Counted from the stretch's first letter, positions 1 through 6,502 are shown. The stretch: 22,972 bases of DNA from Phycisphaerales bacterium UBA2402 (GCA_002343715.1 DDSA01000213.1:393-23364); one strand, 5' to 3'. Translations and numbers: made by a program. Notes: generated from the letters alone by a model not told the origin.

Positions 1-257
1 CGGACGACCTGGCCGAGGCTGATGGCCAGGCGCTTGGCCCCGCCCCAGTTCATCACCACGCGGCTGCCGACGGCGAAGACCAGCGTGGGCTGGTTGTCCT
101 GTCCGGGCACCGGCAGGTTGATACCGAAGTCGAGGACGACCTCGTCCTGCGTGGTGGAGGTGCGGATGGTGTTGGCGTAGGTCGTGTTCATCCGCGACTC
201 GTCGATGCGGAGTTGAATCTGACGCTGCTCGCCCTGGGGGGGTTGATTCTCGGACAT
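1..257 (-). CDS. DUF3467 domain protein (C-terminus cut by window start)
   Basis: The minus strand from an ATG at 257-255 encodes a polar N-terminus MSENQPPQGEQRQIQLRIDE followed by sequence containing SRMNTTYANTIRTS, EVVLDFGINLP, VFAVGSRVVMNW and AKRLAISLGQVV. This order (a strand with R.D, a TxYAN motif, a VVLDFG strand, then MNWGGAKRLAISLGQ) is the pattern I know from the DUF3467 family of small bacterial proteins of about 90-110 residues, which have no settled function. About 85 residues are visible and the frame is open to the window edge, so only a short C-terminal tail should be missing. The family match is by memory of the motif, not by search. It is monocistronic as far as can be seen; a weak promoter candidate lies at 416-445. 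Confidence 0.8.
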   Translation of the reverse strand, partial: MSENQPPQGEQRQIQLRIDESRMNTTYANTIRTSTTQDEVVLDFGINLPVPGQDNQPTLVFAVGSRVVMNWGGAKRLAISLGQVV

Positions 258-415
258 GCTCGTTCCTTTCGATCGCGGGGTTGTTCCCGCTGTGTGTAGA
301 CCATCCGTCGCCCGGGGGCGAGTGGTTCCCACCACCGGCCGCGTTGTTCATTTGCTCGGTGCGGCCCTACCCGATGCCGGCGCTCGCCGGGCAGTGTCCC
401 TTTATTGGGGGGGCA

Positions 416-445
416 AGTGTAGCACCGCGTCGGTAGAAAGAACAA
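416..445 (-). promoter_or_regulatory. Weak sigma70-like promoter candidate for the DUF3467 gene
   Basis: Read on the minus strand there is TTGTTC (445-440), an 18-base spacer and TACACT (421-416). Each hexamer matches consensus in about four positions. It points at the DUF3467 start about 160 bases away. The remaining gene-free stretch 258-503 also holds a GC dyad (CCGGCG/CGCCGG around 379-392) and no convincing gene. Confidence 0.25.
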
Positions 446-503
446 AGTCGCACAAGCCGATCCGCACCGAACGCGAACCACAAATAGAGCGTGAAAAGGC
501 TGC

Positions 504-1457
504 TTACTCAGCCGGATTCCGCGGTGCTGTGCCGCACAGGACTCGCCACACATCATGCACCACCAGGCTCATGTTGGCGTGCGCTGTCCGAGTCGCCGCG
601 GCCAGGTGCGGGGTCAGGTGGGCATTGGAGAGGTGCCAGAGCGGGTAGCCCGGATCTGGAGGCTCGGGGTCGTGAACATCGAGCAGGGCGAGTGCCGACG
701 GGTTGGCCCGCAGGAACGCGGCAAGGGCCGCGGCATCGACCATCATGCCCCGGCTGGTGTTGACGATGACGACATCGGGTTTGCACAGCGACAACGCACG
801 CTCGTCGAGCAGCCCACGGTTGCTTTCGCGCGGGTCGGTGTGAAGCGTGAGAACATCGGAGCGGCGGAGGAGTTCCTCGCGGGATACGGGTTGAGCGCCC
901 CGTCGGCGTTCCTCGGGCATGTCGATCAGGTCGTGAAAGATCACCGAGGCCCCGAGAGCAACACCCAACCGGGCAACGCGCGTGCCGATGCGCCCCAGAC
1001 CCCAGACCCCCAGCGTCAGGTCCGCGAGTTGGCGCGGGGCGGTGTGGCCCCGGCGCCTGGCTTCCCACGCGGCGGCATCGAGGGGATCGGAGAGGTACAA
1101 GCGCGGACGAAGGGCATCGAGAAGAAGGGCGAAGACAAACTCGGCCACCGCCTGCCCGTTGGCATCGGGCGTGTGGACGACCTCGACGCCGCGTGCGCGG
1201 CAGGCCGCGATGTCGATGTTGTCCAGCCCCACCCCGGCGCGCCCGACAACGCGAAGGCGCGGGGCGGCGGCGAGGAGGGCCTCATCGACCCTGGTGTACG
1301 TTCGGATGATCAGACCATGGGCTTCGGCGAGTTCGCGTGAAAGCAACGCGGCGTCGGCGAACGGGGCGCGGCACACCTCGCAACGCTCGGCGAGCCACGC
1401 GACTGAGGTTTCGTCAAGCGCTTCGGAGATCACCACGCGATGGCGGCGGGGAATCAA
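504..1457 (-). CDS. D-isomer-specific 2-hydroxyacid dehydrogenase (SerA-like, short form)
   Basis: This 317-residue protein has the layout of NAD-dependent D-2-hydroxyacid dehydrogenases: a substrate-binding half with VVGRAGVGLDNID (about 70-82), the HTPDANGQAVAEFV segment (95-108), a Rossmann dinucleotide motif GLGRIG (153-158), and the catalytic triad Arg236 (NTSRG), Glu265 (DPEPP) and His284 (LTPHLA). The family oxidises D-2-hydroxyacids, e.g. 3-phosphoglycerate in serine synthesis, or reduces the keto acid. It lacks the C-terminal ACT/ASB regulatory domains of long SerA forms, so it may be a phosphoglycerate, glyoxylate or hydroxypyruvate enzyme; the substrate cannot be read from sequence. 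The most upstream start is TTG at 1457-1455, overlapping the clpS stop as TTGA, which implies translational coupling; a GTG at codon 8 is an alternative. No clear terminator follows. Confidence 0.9.
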   Translation of the reverse strand: MIPRRHRVVISEALDETSVAWLAERCEVCRAPFADAALLSRELAEAHGLIIRTYTRVDEALLAAAPRLRVVGRAGVGLDNIDIAACRARGVEVVHTPDANGQAVAEFVFALLLDALRPRLYLSDPLDAAAWEARRRGHTAPRQLADLTLGVWGLGRIGTRVARLGVALGASVIFHDLIDMPEERRRGAQPVSREELLRRSDVLTLHTDPRESNRGLLDERALSLCKPDVVIVNTSRGMMVDAAALAAFLRANPSALALLDVHDPEPPDPGYPLWHLSNAHLTPHLAAATRTAHANMSLVVHDVWRVLCGTAPRNPAE

Positions 1458-1795
1458 CCCCCCTCCGACTCGTCACCATCGGCGAAGGCCGGCTCGATGA
1501 CCGCGGACATGGAGCCACGGCTGCGGGCCATGAGCGCATCGCGTCCGAAGGACAGAATCTGGTCGCGTTTGAGTTCCGCCAGTTCCTTGTGGGTGGTCAT
1601 GCAGACGACCCGCCCCTCCGTATCCACGCGTTCGGCGATGCGGAAGGCCCGCTCCTGGTCATAGCCGAAAACGGATCCCATCATGCGGATCACGTAGTCG
1701 TACGAGTGGTCATCGTCATCGAGCAGGACGACGTTGTACGGCGGCAACTGCTTCACGTCCGCCGAAGACTCGGTGCGTGTGGCGGTGTCGGGCAT
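1454..1795 (-). CDS. clpS: ATP-dependent Clp protease adaptor ClpS (variant pocket)
   Basis: The 113-residue product aligns along its core with E. coli ClpS: LPPYNVVLLDDDDHSYDYVI (17-36) with the beta-strand and ND-D region, GYDQERAFRIAERVDTEGR (44-62), and ELAELKRDQILSFGRD (71-86). ClpS binds proteins carrying hydrophobic N-terminal residues and hands them to the ClpA/ClpC unfoldase. By recalled alignment, E. coli pocket residues Asn34 and His66 are both Asp here (Asp26, Asp58), Met40 is Tyr32, while Asp35 is kept (Asp27). Similar DDDxHSY variants occur in other phyla as I recall, so this may be a lineage-wide form with different substrate choice. It shares a 4-base overlap with the dehydrogenase downstream. 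The ATG at 1795 has no strong Shine-Dalgarno. No ClpA/ClpC gene is in the window. Confidence 0.92.
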   Translation of the reverse strand: MPDTATRTESSADVKQLPPYNVVLLDDDDHSYDYVIRMMGSVFGYDQERAFRIAERVDTEGRVVCMTTHKELAELKRDQILSFGRDALMARSRGSMSAVIEPAFADGDESEGG

Positions 1796-2124
1796 GGGTC
1801 AATTGTTGGCCGGTGATGCTTCAAAGGCAACGAGACAGCGACGGCCCCGCGGACGCCCCCCGCGCTGAAACCCCACTCAGACCTGCCACAGGATCGGGCC
1901 GCCCCCCAGCCAAGGAGCACAAGCCCGACCGCCGGGGGGATCGCGCAGCCGATGGGGCGGGTCGTTCGGCTGTAGAGGCGGATGTACGCTGCCTTCTTCG
2001 GATTGGTCAGCCACCCCCAGCCGCGCGGCGCCTTGAGACCCAAAGAGTGACGCAACGATCTTTTGACCGACGTGCGCGCGGCGATGCGCTTCCTCAAGGA
2101 TGGCCGTCGAAAGCCGAACCTCAT
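1753..2124 (-). CDS. Possible small membrane-associated protein, unrecognised
   Basis: From an ATG at 2124 the minus strand encodes 123 residues, overlapping the clpS start out of frame. The first half looks protein-like: a basic leader (RRPSLRKRIAARTSVKRS), then GLKAPRGWGWLTNPKKAAY, a short RLYSRTTR segment, and a hydrophobic stretch IGCAIPPAVGLVLLGWGAA (about 58-76) that could be one membrane span. The NPKKAAYxRxYxRTT pattern resembles a motif I recall from small bacterial proteins of unknown function, but I cannot name a family. The last 35 residues look like antisense noise, so the true protein may be shorter or the frame may be broken. Neither the ATG nor an internal TTG has a clear ribosome site. 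Treat as a candidate only. Confidence 0.33.
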   Translation of the reverse strand: MRFGFRRPSLRKRIAARTSVKRSLRHSLGLKAPRGWGWLTNPKKAAYIRLYSRTTRPIGCAIPPAVGLVLLGWGAARSCGRSEWGFSAGGVRGAVAVSLPLKHHRPTIDPCPTPPHAPSLRRT

Positions 2125-2203
2125 GGCGGAATGTCGTGATGCCGTGCCGCCGAACCCGAGGATGCGGATCGCGCGCACGCCGGTTCCCGCGTAACCTCTG
2201 CCC
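1796..2203. other. 408-base gap between clpS and the DinB-like gene
   Basis: The two flanking genes diverge. Apart from the candidate small minus-strand ORF (1753-2124) I see no gene, RNA or clear promoter hexamers here. Any clpS promoter would have to lie within or upstream of that ORF. Confidence 0.5.
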
Positions 2204-2707
2204 ATGACCACCCCGCTCGCGGCGGCCATCTCGCACTGCTTCCGTCGCAACGGCCTGTACGCCCTGCGCCTGGTCGAGGGGTTAAGCGCCGATCAGTGGC
2301 TGGCGCAGCCCGTGCCGGGCCGCGTGATGAATCACCCGTCGTGGATCCTCAGCCACCTCAACGTCTACAACGTCTTCGGAACTTGCCTGGCGCGGGGCGT
2401 GCCGTACGAGGACCCCGCGGGGCACGCGCACGGCAAGAACTCCCGCCCGCTCGCCGATGTCGCGGCCTACGAGCCGCCGGAACAACTCGTAGCACGGTAC
2501 AGCGCGATCCACGATCAGGCGCTCGCGGCGCTGGGCGACGCCACCGAGACGCTGCTCGCTTCTCCCAATCCGCTGGAGCGCAAACGGGCCGAACACCCCA
2601 CCGTGGGCGACATGCTCGTGATGCTGCTGGTGAAGCACGAGTCCGTCCACCTGGGCCAACTCAGCGCGTGGCGACGCGCCATGGGCCTGCCCCCCGCCGC
2701 GATATGA
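2204..2707 (+). CDS. DinB-like four-helix metal-binding protein
   Basis: The 167-residue product fits the DinB/YfiT superfamily, small four-helix bundles that bind a divalent metal through three histidines. The candidate ligands are His51 (NHPSWILSHL) and the His145/His149 pair (KHESVHLGQLSAWRRAMG), the last being the signature C-terminal helix HxxxHxGQ. Family members are mostly thiol transferases, hydrolases or stress-induced proteins of unknown substrate; nothing here narrows it. The start ATG at 2204 follows CTCTGCCC. The stop overlaps the ATG of the glycosyltransferase (ATGA at 2704-2707), so the two are probably co-translated, although no functional link is obvious. Confidence 0.85.
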   Translation: MTTPLAAAISHCFRRNGLYALRLVEGLSADQWLAQPVPGRVMNHPSWILSHLNVYNVFGTCLARGVPYEDPAGHAHGKNSRPLADVAAYEPPEQLVARYSAIHDQALAALGDATETLLASPNPLERKRAEHPTVGDMLVMLLVKHESVHLGQLSAWRRAMGLPPAAI

Positions 2708-4593
2708 CCGTGATCGACCCTCGCAAGCCCAACTTCGCCGCGATGCCCGCACCCGACTCGTCACCGTTCGCGGTGGATACGGCGAGACTCGGGTACACCC
2801 TCCTGCTCGAACCCGGCGCGCTGCTCGAGCCGGCAGCGGTCGAGCAGATGGCGTGGTACCTGCACACCCACCACGATGCCGCGGCGGTGACGACATGGCA
2901 CGTGGTGCGCGATGATCGGCCACGGCTTGACGATTGCGGCGCGCGGGATTGGCACGCGATTCTCGCCGGACGCTCGAACCCGGCGGTGGCTCTGTGTCGC
3001 ACCGCCGTGCTCGAAAAGCTGGAACCTTCCGAGCGGGCTACGACGCGAAAGACACTGCTGGCTCTCGGGGAGCGGGGGCACCCATGCGGCACGATCGATT
3101 CGTACCTGTGCTGGGGTCCGGCTCGAGCCACGGGCAGGCCAGACGGGGACTACTCCAATCTGGGCGCGGGGCGCTTCCCGCACCAGCCCCGATCGGGATC
3201 ACTGACCTACGAGCCTGTGCCCCCGATCCACCCGGCCATGACGCCCGCGATGGGGAAGGTCCGGACTCGGACAATCCTTTTTATCGTTCCTTGGTACACG
3301 CTGGGCGGCGCTGACAAGTTCAACCTGCGCCTCGGGCGGCAGTTGCTCGATCGGGGGTGGAACCTGACGTTCGCGGCCACGAACCGGGGAGACCAGTCGT
3401 GGCTGCCCGACTTCTGCGAACTGACGGCGGATGTTCATGTGATGCCCTGGTTCATCCGTCCCGATGCCGGGCCGCTCTTCCTGCTTCACCTGATCCGCAC
3501 GCGCCGGCCCGATGTTGTCCTCATCTCGAACAGCGAACTGGGGTACCTCTCGCTGCCGTACCTGCGGCACCACTGCCCCGGCCCGCTCTACATCGACTAT
3601 TCGCACATGGAGGAGCTCCGCTGGAAGAACGGGGGCTGGTCGCGTTACGGCGCGGGGTGGCAGGACCTGCTCGATCTGAACATCGTCACATCGGAGCATC
3701 TGAAACGCTGGATGGTTTCCCGCGGGGCCGATGCCGACCGTGTCGAGGTGGCGACGATCAACGAGGACCCGGCCCTCTGGGTCGCGCCGCCGGGTGCCCG
3801 TGAGGAGTTCAGACGCCGGCACCGAATCCCCGCTGAAGCCGGGGTCGTTCTGTACGCCGCCCGGATCTGCGAGCAGAAGAAGCCACACGTCTTCATCGAG
3901 ACGGTTCACTCGCTGGCGAAGCGCGGCGTGAAGTTGGTGGCCCTGGTCGCGGGCGACGGGCCTGATCGGGCATTTCTCGAGAAGTACGTGGCAACGCACG
4001 GCCTCTCGCCCTCTGTGCGATTTCTGTTGGCCGTGCCCCCGACAGAGATGCCCGCGGTCTACGCCGCGAGCGATGTGCTCTTTCTCTCTTCAGAGCGCGA
4101 AGGGATCGCGCTGGTGATGTTCGAGGCGATGGCGGCGGGCCTGCCCGTGGTGGGGGCGGCGGTGGGCGGGCAGCCGGAACTGGTCACGCCCGAGTGCGGG
4201 GTGCTGATCCCCCCGGCGGCGGATGCGGAGGAAGTCGCCGCGTATTCCGGAATCCTCGCGGAACTGCTGGCCGATCCCCAGCGGCGAGCGCGGATGGGCG
4301 CGGCGGGCAAGGCCCGGATCGCGGATCACTTCTCACTCAAAGCGATGGGCGACCGCATGACCTCGCTCTTTGAGCGGGCCGGGTCCAACCCGGCCAGGCC
4401 CATGGTGCTGACCGATCGCACGGTGAGCGAACTGGCCACGCTCGCGGTGGAGTTTCTGCGCGTGGACAACCAACCCGTCCCGCCCCCGCTGGAGTTGCCC
4501 CTGCGCTACCGCATTGTGGACCGGTTGAACCTGACGCTGAACCGCTTGGGCATCGGGCCGAAACTCAAGCGGATGCTGACCCGCGGGAGGTGA
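2704..4593 (+). CDS. Family-4-type glycosyltransferase with degenerate N-terminal GT-A-like part
   Basis: The start ATG at 2704 overlaps the preceding stop (ATGA), giving 629 residues; the same frame is open further upstream but that part is a shadow of the DinB-like gene. Residues about 188-560 are a GT-B glycosyltransferase of the GT4 type: N-terminal Rossmann half with LGGADKFNLRLG (200-211), C-terminal half with VVLYAARICEQKKP (381-394), LVAGDGP (414-420), and the nucleotide-sugar signature E466-x7-E474 in SSEREGIALVMFEAMAAGLP. Residues about 20-165 look like the second half of a GT-A (GT2) domain (LLEPGALLEP...NPAVALCRTAVLEKLE) without its nucleotide-binding front half. A shorter start at 3237 or 3249 would give the GT4 enzyme alone. 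The role is presumably cell-surface polysaccharide or glycoconjugate synthesis; donor and acceptor are unknown. No signal peptide or clear membrane span is visible. Confidence 0.85.
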   Translation: MTVIDPRKPNFAAMPAPDSSPFAVDTARLGYTLLLEPGALLEPAAVEQMAWYLHTHHDAAAVTTWHVVRDDRPRLDDCGARDWHAILAGRSNPAVALCRTAVLEKLEPSERATTRKTLLALGERGHPCGTIDSYLCWGPARATGRPDGDYSNLGAGRFPHQPRSGSLTYEPVPPIHPAMTPAMGKVRTRTILFIVPWYTLGGADKFNLRLGRQLLDRGWNLTFAATNRGDQSWLPDFCELTADVHVMPWFIRPDAGPLFLLHLIRTRRPDVVLISNSELGYLSLPYLRHHCPGPLYIDYSHMEELRWKNGGWSRYGAGWQDLLDLNIVTSEHLKRWMVSRGADADRVEVATINEDPALWVAPPGAREEFRRRHRIPAEAGVVLYAARICEQKKPHVFIETVHSLAKRGVKLVALVAGDGPDRAFLEKYVATHGLSPSVRFLLAVPPTEMPAVYAASDVLFLSSEREGIALVMFEAMAAGLPVVGAAVGGQPELVTPECGVLIPPAADAEEVAAYSGILAELLADPQRRARMGAAGKARIADHFSLKAMGDRMTSLFERAGSNPARPMVLTDRTVSELATLAVEFLRVDNQPVPPPLELPLRYRIVDRLNLTLNRLGIGPKLKRMLTRGR

Positions 4594-4601
4594 ACCCCCC
4601 A

Positions 4602-5066
4602 CTACGTGAGGCGGATGACGGCGATCCCCGCGCCCATGAGCGCCAGCCCCGCCGCCCGACCCCACGAGAACGGATGCGCCGGCAGTCCGACTTGCCCGAA
4701 GTGGTCGATGATCATGCCGCCGATGAACTGCCCGGCGATCATCGCGGCGAAGTAGTTGGCCGCGCCCATCCTGCCGATCAGGAGAATGGCCATGCAGACA
4801 AAGAACGCGCCCAGCAAACCTCCGGACCACGCCCACCAGGGCAGCGCGGCGAGTTTCGCTGGGCTGGGGGGCGGTGCCCGCAGGATGAGCGCGACCACCA
4901 GCACCACGAGAAAGCCGATGCCGAAGTTCACCAAACCGCCGTAGATGGGCGATGACGTGGCCGAGGCGAATCTGGCGTTGACCCCAGGCTGATAGGCCGT
5001 GGCCAGGCCGACAAGCATGGCCAGGCCGATCTGGCCGAAGATCGCGAGCGTGTGGGATGTGTTCAT
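4602..5066 (-). CDS. YdcZ/DUF606-type small DMT transporter
   Basis: The 154-residue hydrophobic product has about five predicted membrane spans: IFGQIGLAMLVGLATAY near the start, LVNFGIGFLVVLVVALIL, WAWSGGLLGAFFVCMAILLIG, a span with AANYFAAMIAGQFIGGMIID, and AAGLALMGAGIAVIRLT at the end. The early QPGVNARFA motif and GGLLGAFFV segment fit the DUF606/YdcZ family, half-size members of the drug/metabolite transporter superfamily. Such proteins probably act as homo- or hetero-dimers; the substrate is unknown. It converges with the glycosyltransferase, only 8 bases separating the two stops. The ATG at 5066 lies downstream of the terminator of the neighbouring minus-strand gene, so it should have its own promoter, which I could not define. 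Confidence 0.82.
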   Translation of the reverse strand: MNTSHTLAIFGQIGLAMLVGLATAYQPGVNARFASATSSPIYGGLVNFGIGFLVVLVVALILRAPPPSPAKLAALPWWAWSGGLLGAFFVCMAILLIGRMGAANYFAAMIAGQFIGGMIIDHFGQVGLPAHPFSWGRAAGLALMGAGIAVIRLT

Positions 5067-5167
5067 GTGTGATCGCGGGAGTGACGGTTCGCCGGGAATC
5101 TCCCCGGCACGCGCCGGGAGTTACAACGTCACGAGAATAGAACTCGACAGCGCGCAGCGCATGAAAA

Positions 5168-5195
5168 CGCCCCGGGAGTTTGAACCTCCGGGGCG
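5168..5195 (-). terminator. Rho-independent terminator of the dockerin-like gene
   Basis: Inverted repeat CGCCCCGG (5168-5175) and CCGGGGCG (5188-5195), extended by AG/CT with one bulged base, leaving a loop of about 7 bases. On the minus strand it is followed by GTTTTC. It lies about 50 bases after the stop of the gene ending at 5245 and before the start of the DUF606 gene. Confidence 0.7.
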
Positions 5196-5201
5196 ATGAA
5201 G

Positions 5202-5232
5202 GCGCGGGCCGCTCCCCTCGGACGGCCCGCGC
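5202..5232 (-). repeat. Strong GC hairpin just after the dockerin-like gene
   Basis: Perfect 9-base arms GCGCGGGCC (5202-5210) and GGCCCGCGC (5224-5232) with a 13-base loop. It begins 13 bases after the stop codon. It has no T-run of its own, so it probably acts with the 5168-5195 terminator, or protects the 3' end of the message. Confidence 0.6.
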
Positions 5233-5244
5233 GGTCATATCGAT

Positions 5245-6159
5245 TCAGCAGCCGCCGGCTTCCCAGAGCGTGAAGAAGGCCTCGACATCGCTGCCGTCAA
5301 CGCCGCCGTCCTGATTCACATCGGCGCACGCCGCGGCGTCCTGCCATTCGGTGAAGAAGGCTTCGACATCACCGCCGTCGACGCCGCCGTCGTTGTTGTA
5401 ATCCGCAGCGCAGGCGGGGCACTGCCCCCCCGGAGATTCCTGGTAGAAGGAGATGTCGTCCCAGAAGATAACGCCGCTGCTGGCGACATTGCCGAAGCCG
5501 AAGCGACCGAGCGTGATCTTCAGGTGATCGGGGTAGGGCGGCAGCACGAAGTACCCTTCGGCCTCGTTGAAGTACACTTCCTCCTGGATGTCGGCGATGG
5601 GCCAGCGCAGTTCGTAGTAGCGCCACTCGTTGTCGGTGTGGCCCTGGATGCGGAGCGAATCCGGACCCTCGGAGGCCGCGTCGAACGTGGCATAGTCCTG
5701 GTTGCGGCGCTTCACGTTCAGTTTGATGAAGGCCAAATCGCCCTCGATGGGCTGGTCTTGCGGGATGTAGTACCACCCCGAAACCACTACATCTCCACCA
5801 TTCCAATCAAAGATCGGGTCATAGAAAGGGAAGTTGGGCACGTCGTAGTTGGTCCAGTCGGTGGTCATGCCTCGGAACTGGCTCTGTCCCGGAGTAAGCA
5901 GCATCACCGAGGCGATTCCGGTGCGGGCGACGGCGGTGGGAGACAGTCCATCGCCGATCTCGCGACGCTTGGACTCGAGGGGGTTGCTGAGGTTGTGCCA
6001 GCCTTCGGGGTCGCGCTGCGAACTGAAGATATCAACCACCTCGAAACTCGGGTTCGTGACGCAGTTGCCGGGGTTGGCGGGCGGGCAAGGAGTTTGAGCA
6101 ACGGCGGCCCCGGAAGCAAAGAAAGCGGCGACAATGAGTGGTGCAGTGCAGATTCGCAT
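5245..6159 (-). CDS. Secreted protein with jelly-roll-like region and paired dockerin-type Ca loops
   Basis: The 304-residue product starts with a Sec signal peptide (MRICTAPLIVAAFFASGAAV, likely cut near Ala21/Gln22). The body begins NCVTNPSFEVVD...GW, a start typical of extracellular beta-sandwich or carbohydrate-binding-like domains, and contains many aromatic residues, but I cannot assign a CBM family. The C-terminus has two 12-residue calcium loops: D253-N255-D257-G-x-V-D261-x-x-D264 and D280-N282-D284-G-x-V-D288-x-x-D291, each followed by VEAFFT.W. This matches dockerin type I loop spacing and is a common C-terminal ending in Phycisphaerae secreted proteins. No cohesin gene is in the window. 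It is divergent from the GH94 locus across a shared 343-base control region and ends in two hairpins. Function is unknown; an extracellular role in polysaccharide binding is an inference. Confidence 0.75.
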   Translation of the reverse strand: MRICTAPLIVAAFFASGAAVAQTPCPPANPGNCVTNPSFEVVDIFSSQRDPEGWHNLSNPLESKRREIGDGLSPTAVARTGIASVMLLTPGQSQFRGMTTDWTNYDVPNFPFYDPIFDWNGGDVVVSGWYYIPQDQPIEGDLAFIKLNVKRRNQDYATFDAASEGPDSLRIQGHTDNEWRYYELRWPIADIQEEVYFNEAEGYFVLPPYPDHLKITLGRFGFGNVASSGVIFWDDISFYQESPGGQCPACAADYNNDGGVDGGDVEAFFTEWQDAAACADVNQDGGVDGSDVEAFFTLWEAGGC

Positions 6160-6217
6160 GTTCGGCCTCGGAGTAATACTCCCCTCCGGGGGAGCGTGGG
6201 TTGGATCAAATACGCAA

Positions 6218-6236
6218 AGATACTAAAACAGTATCT
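6218..6236. repeat. Perfect 7-base dyad in the leader of the dockerin-like gene
   Basis: AGATACT (6218-6224), AAAAC, AGTATCT (6230-6236). It lies between the minus-strand promoter candidate and the ATG at 6159, so it could be a repressor site or a leader hairpin. Confidence 0.55.
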
Positions 6237-6260
6237 GTTTTCACTGATGTAAGCCTTTTC

Positions 6261-6289
6261 ATTATGACCGCGCAACGTCTGAAAAGCAA
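6261..6289 (-). promoter_or_regulatory. Promoter candidate for the dockerin-like gene
   Basis: On the minus strand: TTGCTT (6289-6284), 17-base spacer, CATAAT (6266-6261). The -10 matches consensus at five of six bases, the -35 at three. It would give a leader of roughly 95 bases before the ATG at 6159. Confidence 0.45.
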
Positions 6290-6340
6290 CCCTAACTAAA
6301 TTCAAATAGTCAGAAATAATCTCCCATGTTCGTAAGTGTA

Positions 6341-6356
6341 TTGATAGGTGTATCAA
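6341..6356. repeat. Dyad TTGATA-GGTG-TATCAA
   Basis: Perfect 6-base arms at 6341-6346 and 6351-6356, 45 bases upstream of the -35 of the GH94 promoter. The position would suit an activator or auxiliary operator, but no regulator can be named. Confidence 0.4.
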
Positions 6357-6400
6357 AGCGACACATTCATGAAAATACGATCTGAATATGGCGTGAGGGC

Positions 6401-6429
6401 TTGACAAGTATGATGCTGGGCGTCATACT
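6401..6429 (+). promoter_or_regulatory. Sigma70-type promoter of the GH94 operon
   Basis: TTGACA (6401-6406) is a perfect -35 box; after exactly 17 bases comes CATACT (6424-6429), matching TATAAT at four of six positions. Transcription would start near 6436, leaving a leader of about 65 bases before the ATG at 6503. Two operator-like palindromes overlap the spacer, the -10 box and the start point. Confidence 0.75.
6407..6429. promoter_or_regulatory. Long palindrome filling the promoter spacer and -10
   Basis: Arms AGTATGATGC (6407-6416) and GCGTCATACT (6420-6429) flank TGG and are complementary at nine of ten positions. The dyad occupies the whole space between the -35 and the end of the -10 box, as expected of an operator whose repressor blocks RNA polymerase. 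The regulator is unknown. Confidence 0.55.
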
Positions 6430-6442
6430 GAAAGCGTTTTCA
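6429..6442 (+). promoter_or_regulatory. cre/LacI-family operator at the transcription start
   Basis: TGAAAGCGTTTTCA fits the catabolite-response consensus TGWAANCGNTNWCA at every position. That palindrome with a central CG is typical of LacI/GalR-family binding sites in general, so a local sugar-responsive LacI-type repressor is more likely than a CcpA of Firmicute type. It starts on the last base of the -10 box and covers the expected start site. A second half-like site AGCGCTTT lies at 6448-6455. No LacI-type gene is in the window. Confidence 0.65.
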
Positions 6443-6502
6443 TCAACAGCGCTTTTACCCTCTTCGTTCCGCGCATATTGAACACTCTTACTGAAGTCAC
6501 GG

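Larger units (their letters stand above)
6160..6502. other. AT-rich divergent control region between the dockerin-like gene and the GH94 operon
   Basis: This 343-base gap is visibly richer in A+T than the rest of the window. It contains promoter candidates on both strands (6261-6289 minus, 6401-6429 plus) and at least four dyads (6218-6236, 6341-6356, 6407-6429, 6429-6442). ORFs crossing it on the minus strand have no protein-like character. The composition suits a promoter region and does not by itself show transfer. Confidence 0.7.

Noticed and set aside
5176..5190. GGTTCAAA-like T-loop suggesting a tRNA
   Set aside because: The flanking bases form a terminator hairpin; there is no acceptor stem, D-arm or anticodon arm around it.
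4333..5238. 301-residue open frame on the minus strand
   Set aside because: Overlaps the DUF606 gene in another frame and runs antisense into the glycosyltransferase; Arg/His/Gly-rich shadow.
5904..6407. Minus-strand frame through the AT-rich control region
   Set aside because: It enters the dockerin-like gene in the wrong frame and shows no protein-like pattern; the region is better explained by promoters and operators.
6429..6442. Reading the cre match as proof of a Firmicute-type CcpA system
   Set aside because: The consensus is shared by LacI/GalR-family sites generally and the host appears to be a planctomycete; only a LacI-type operator is claimed.
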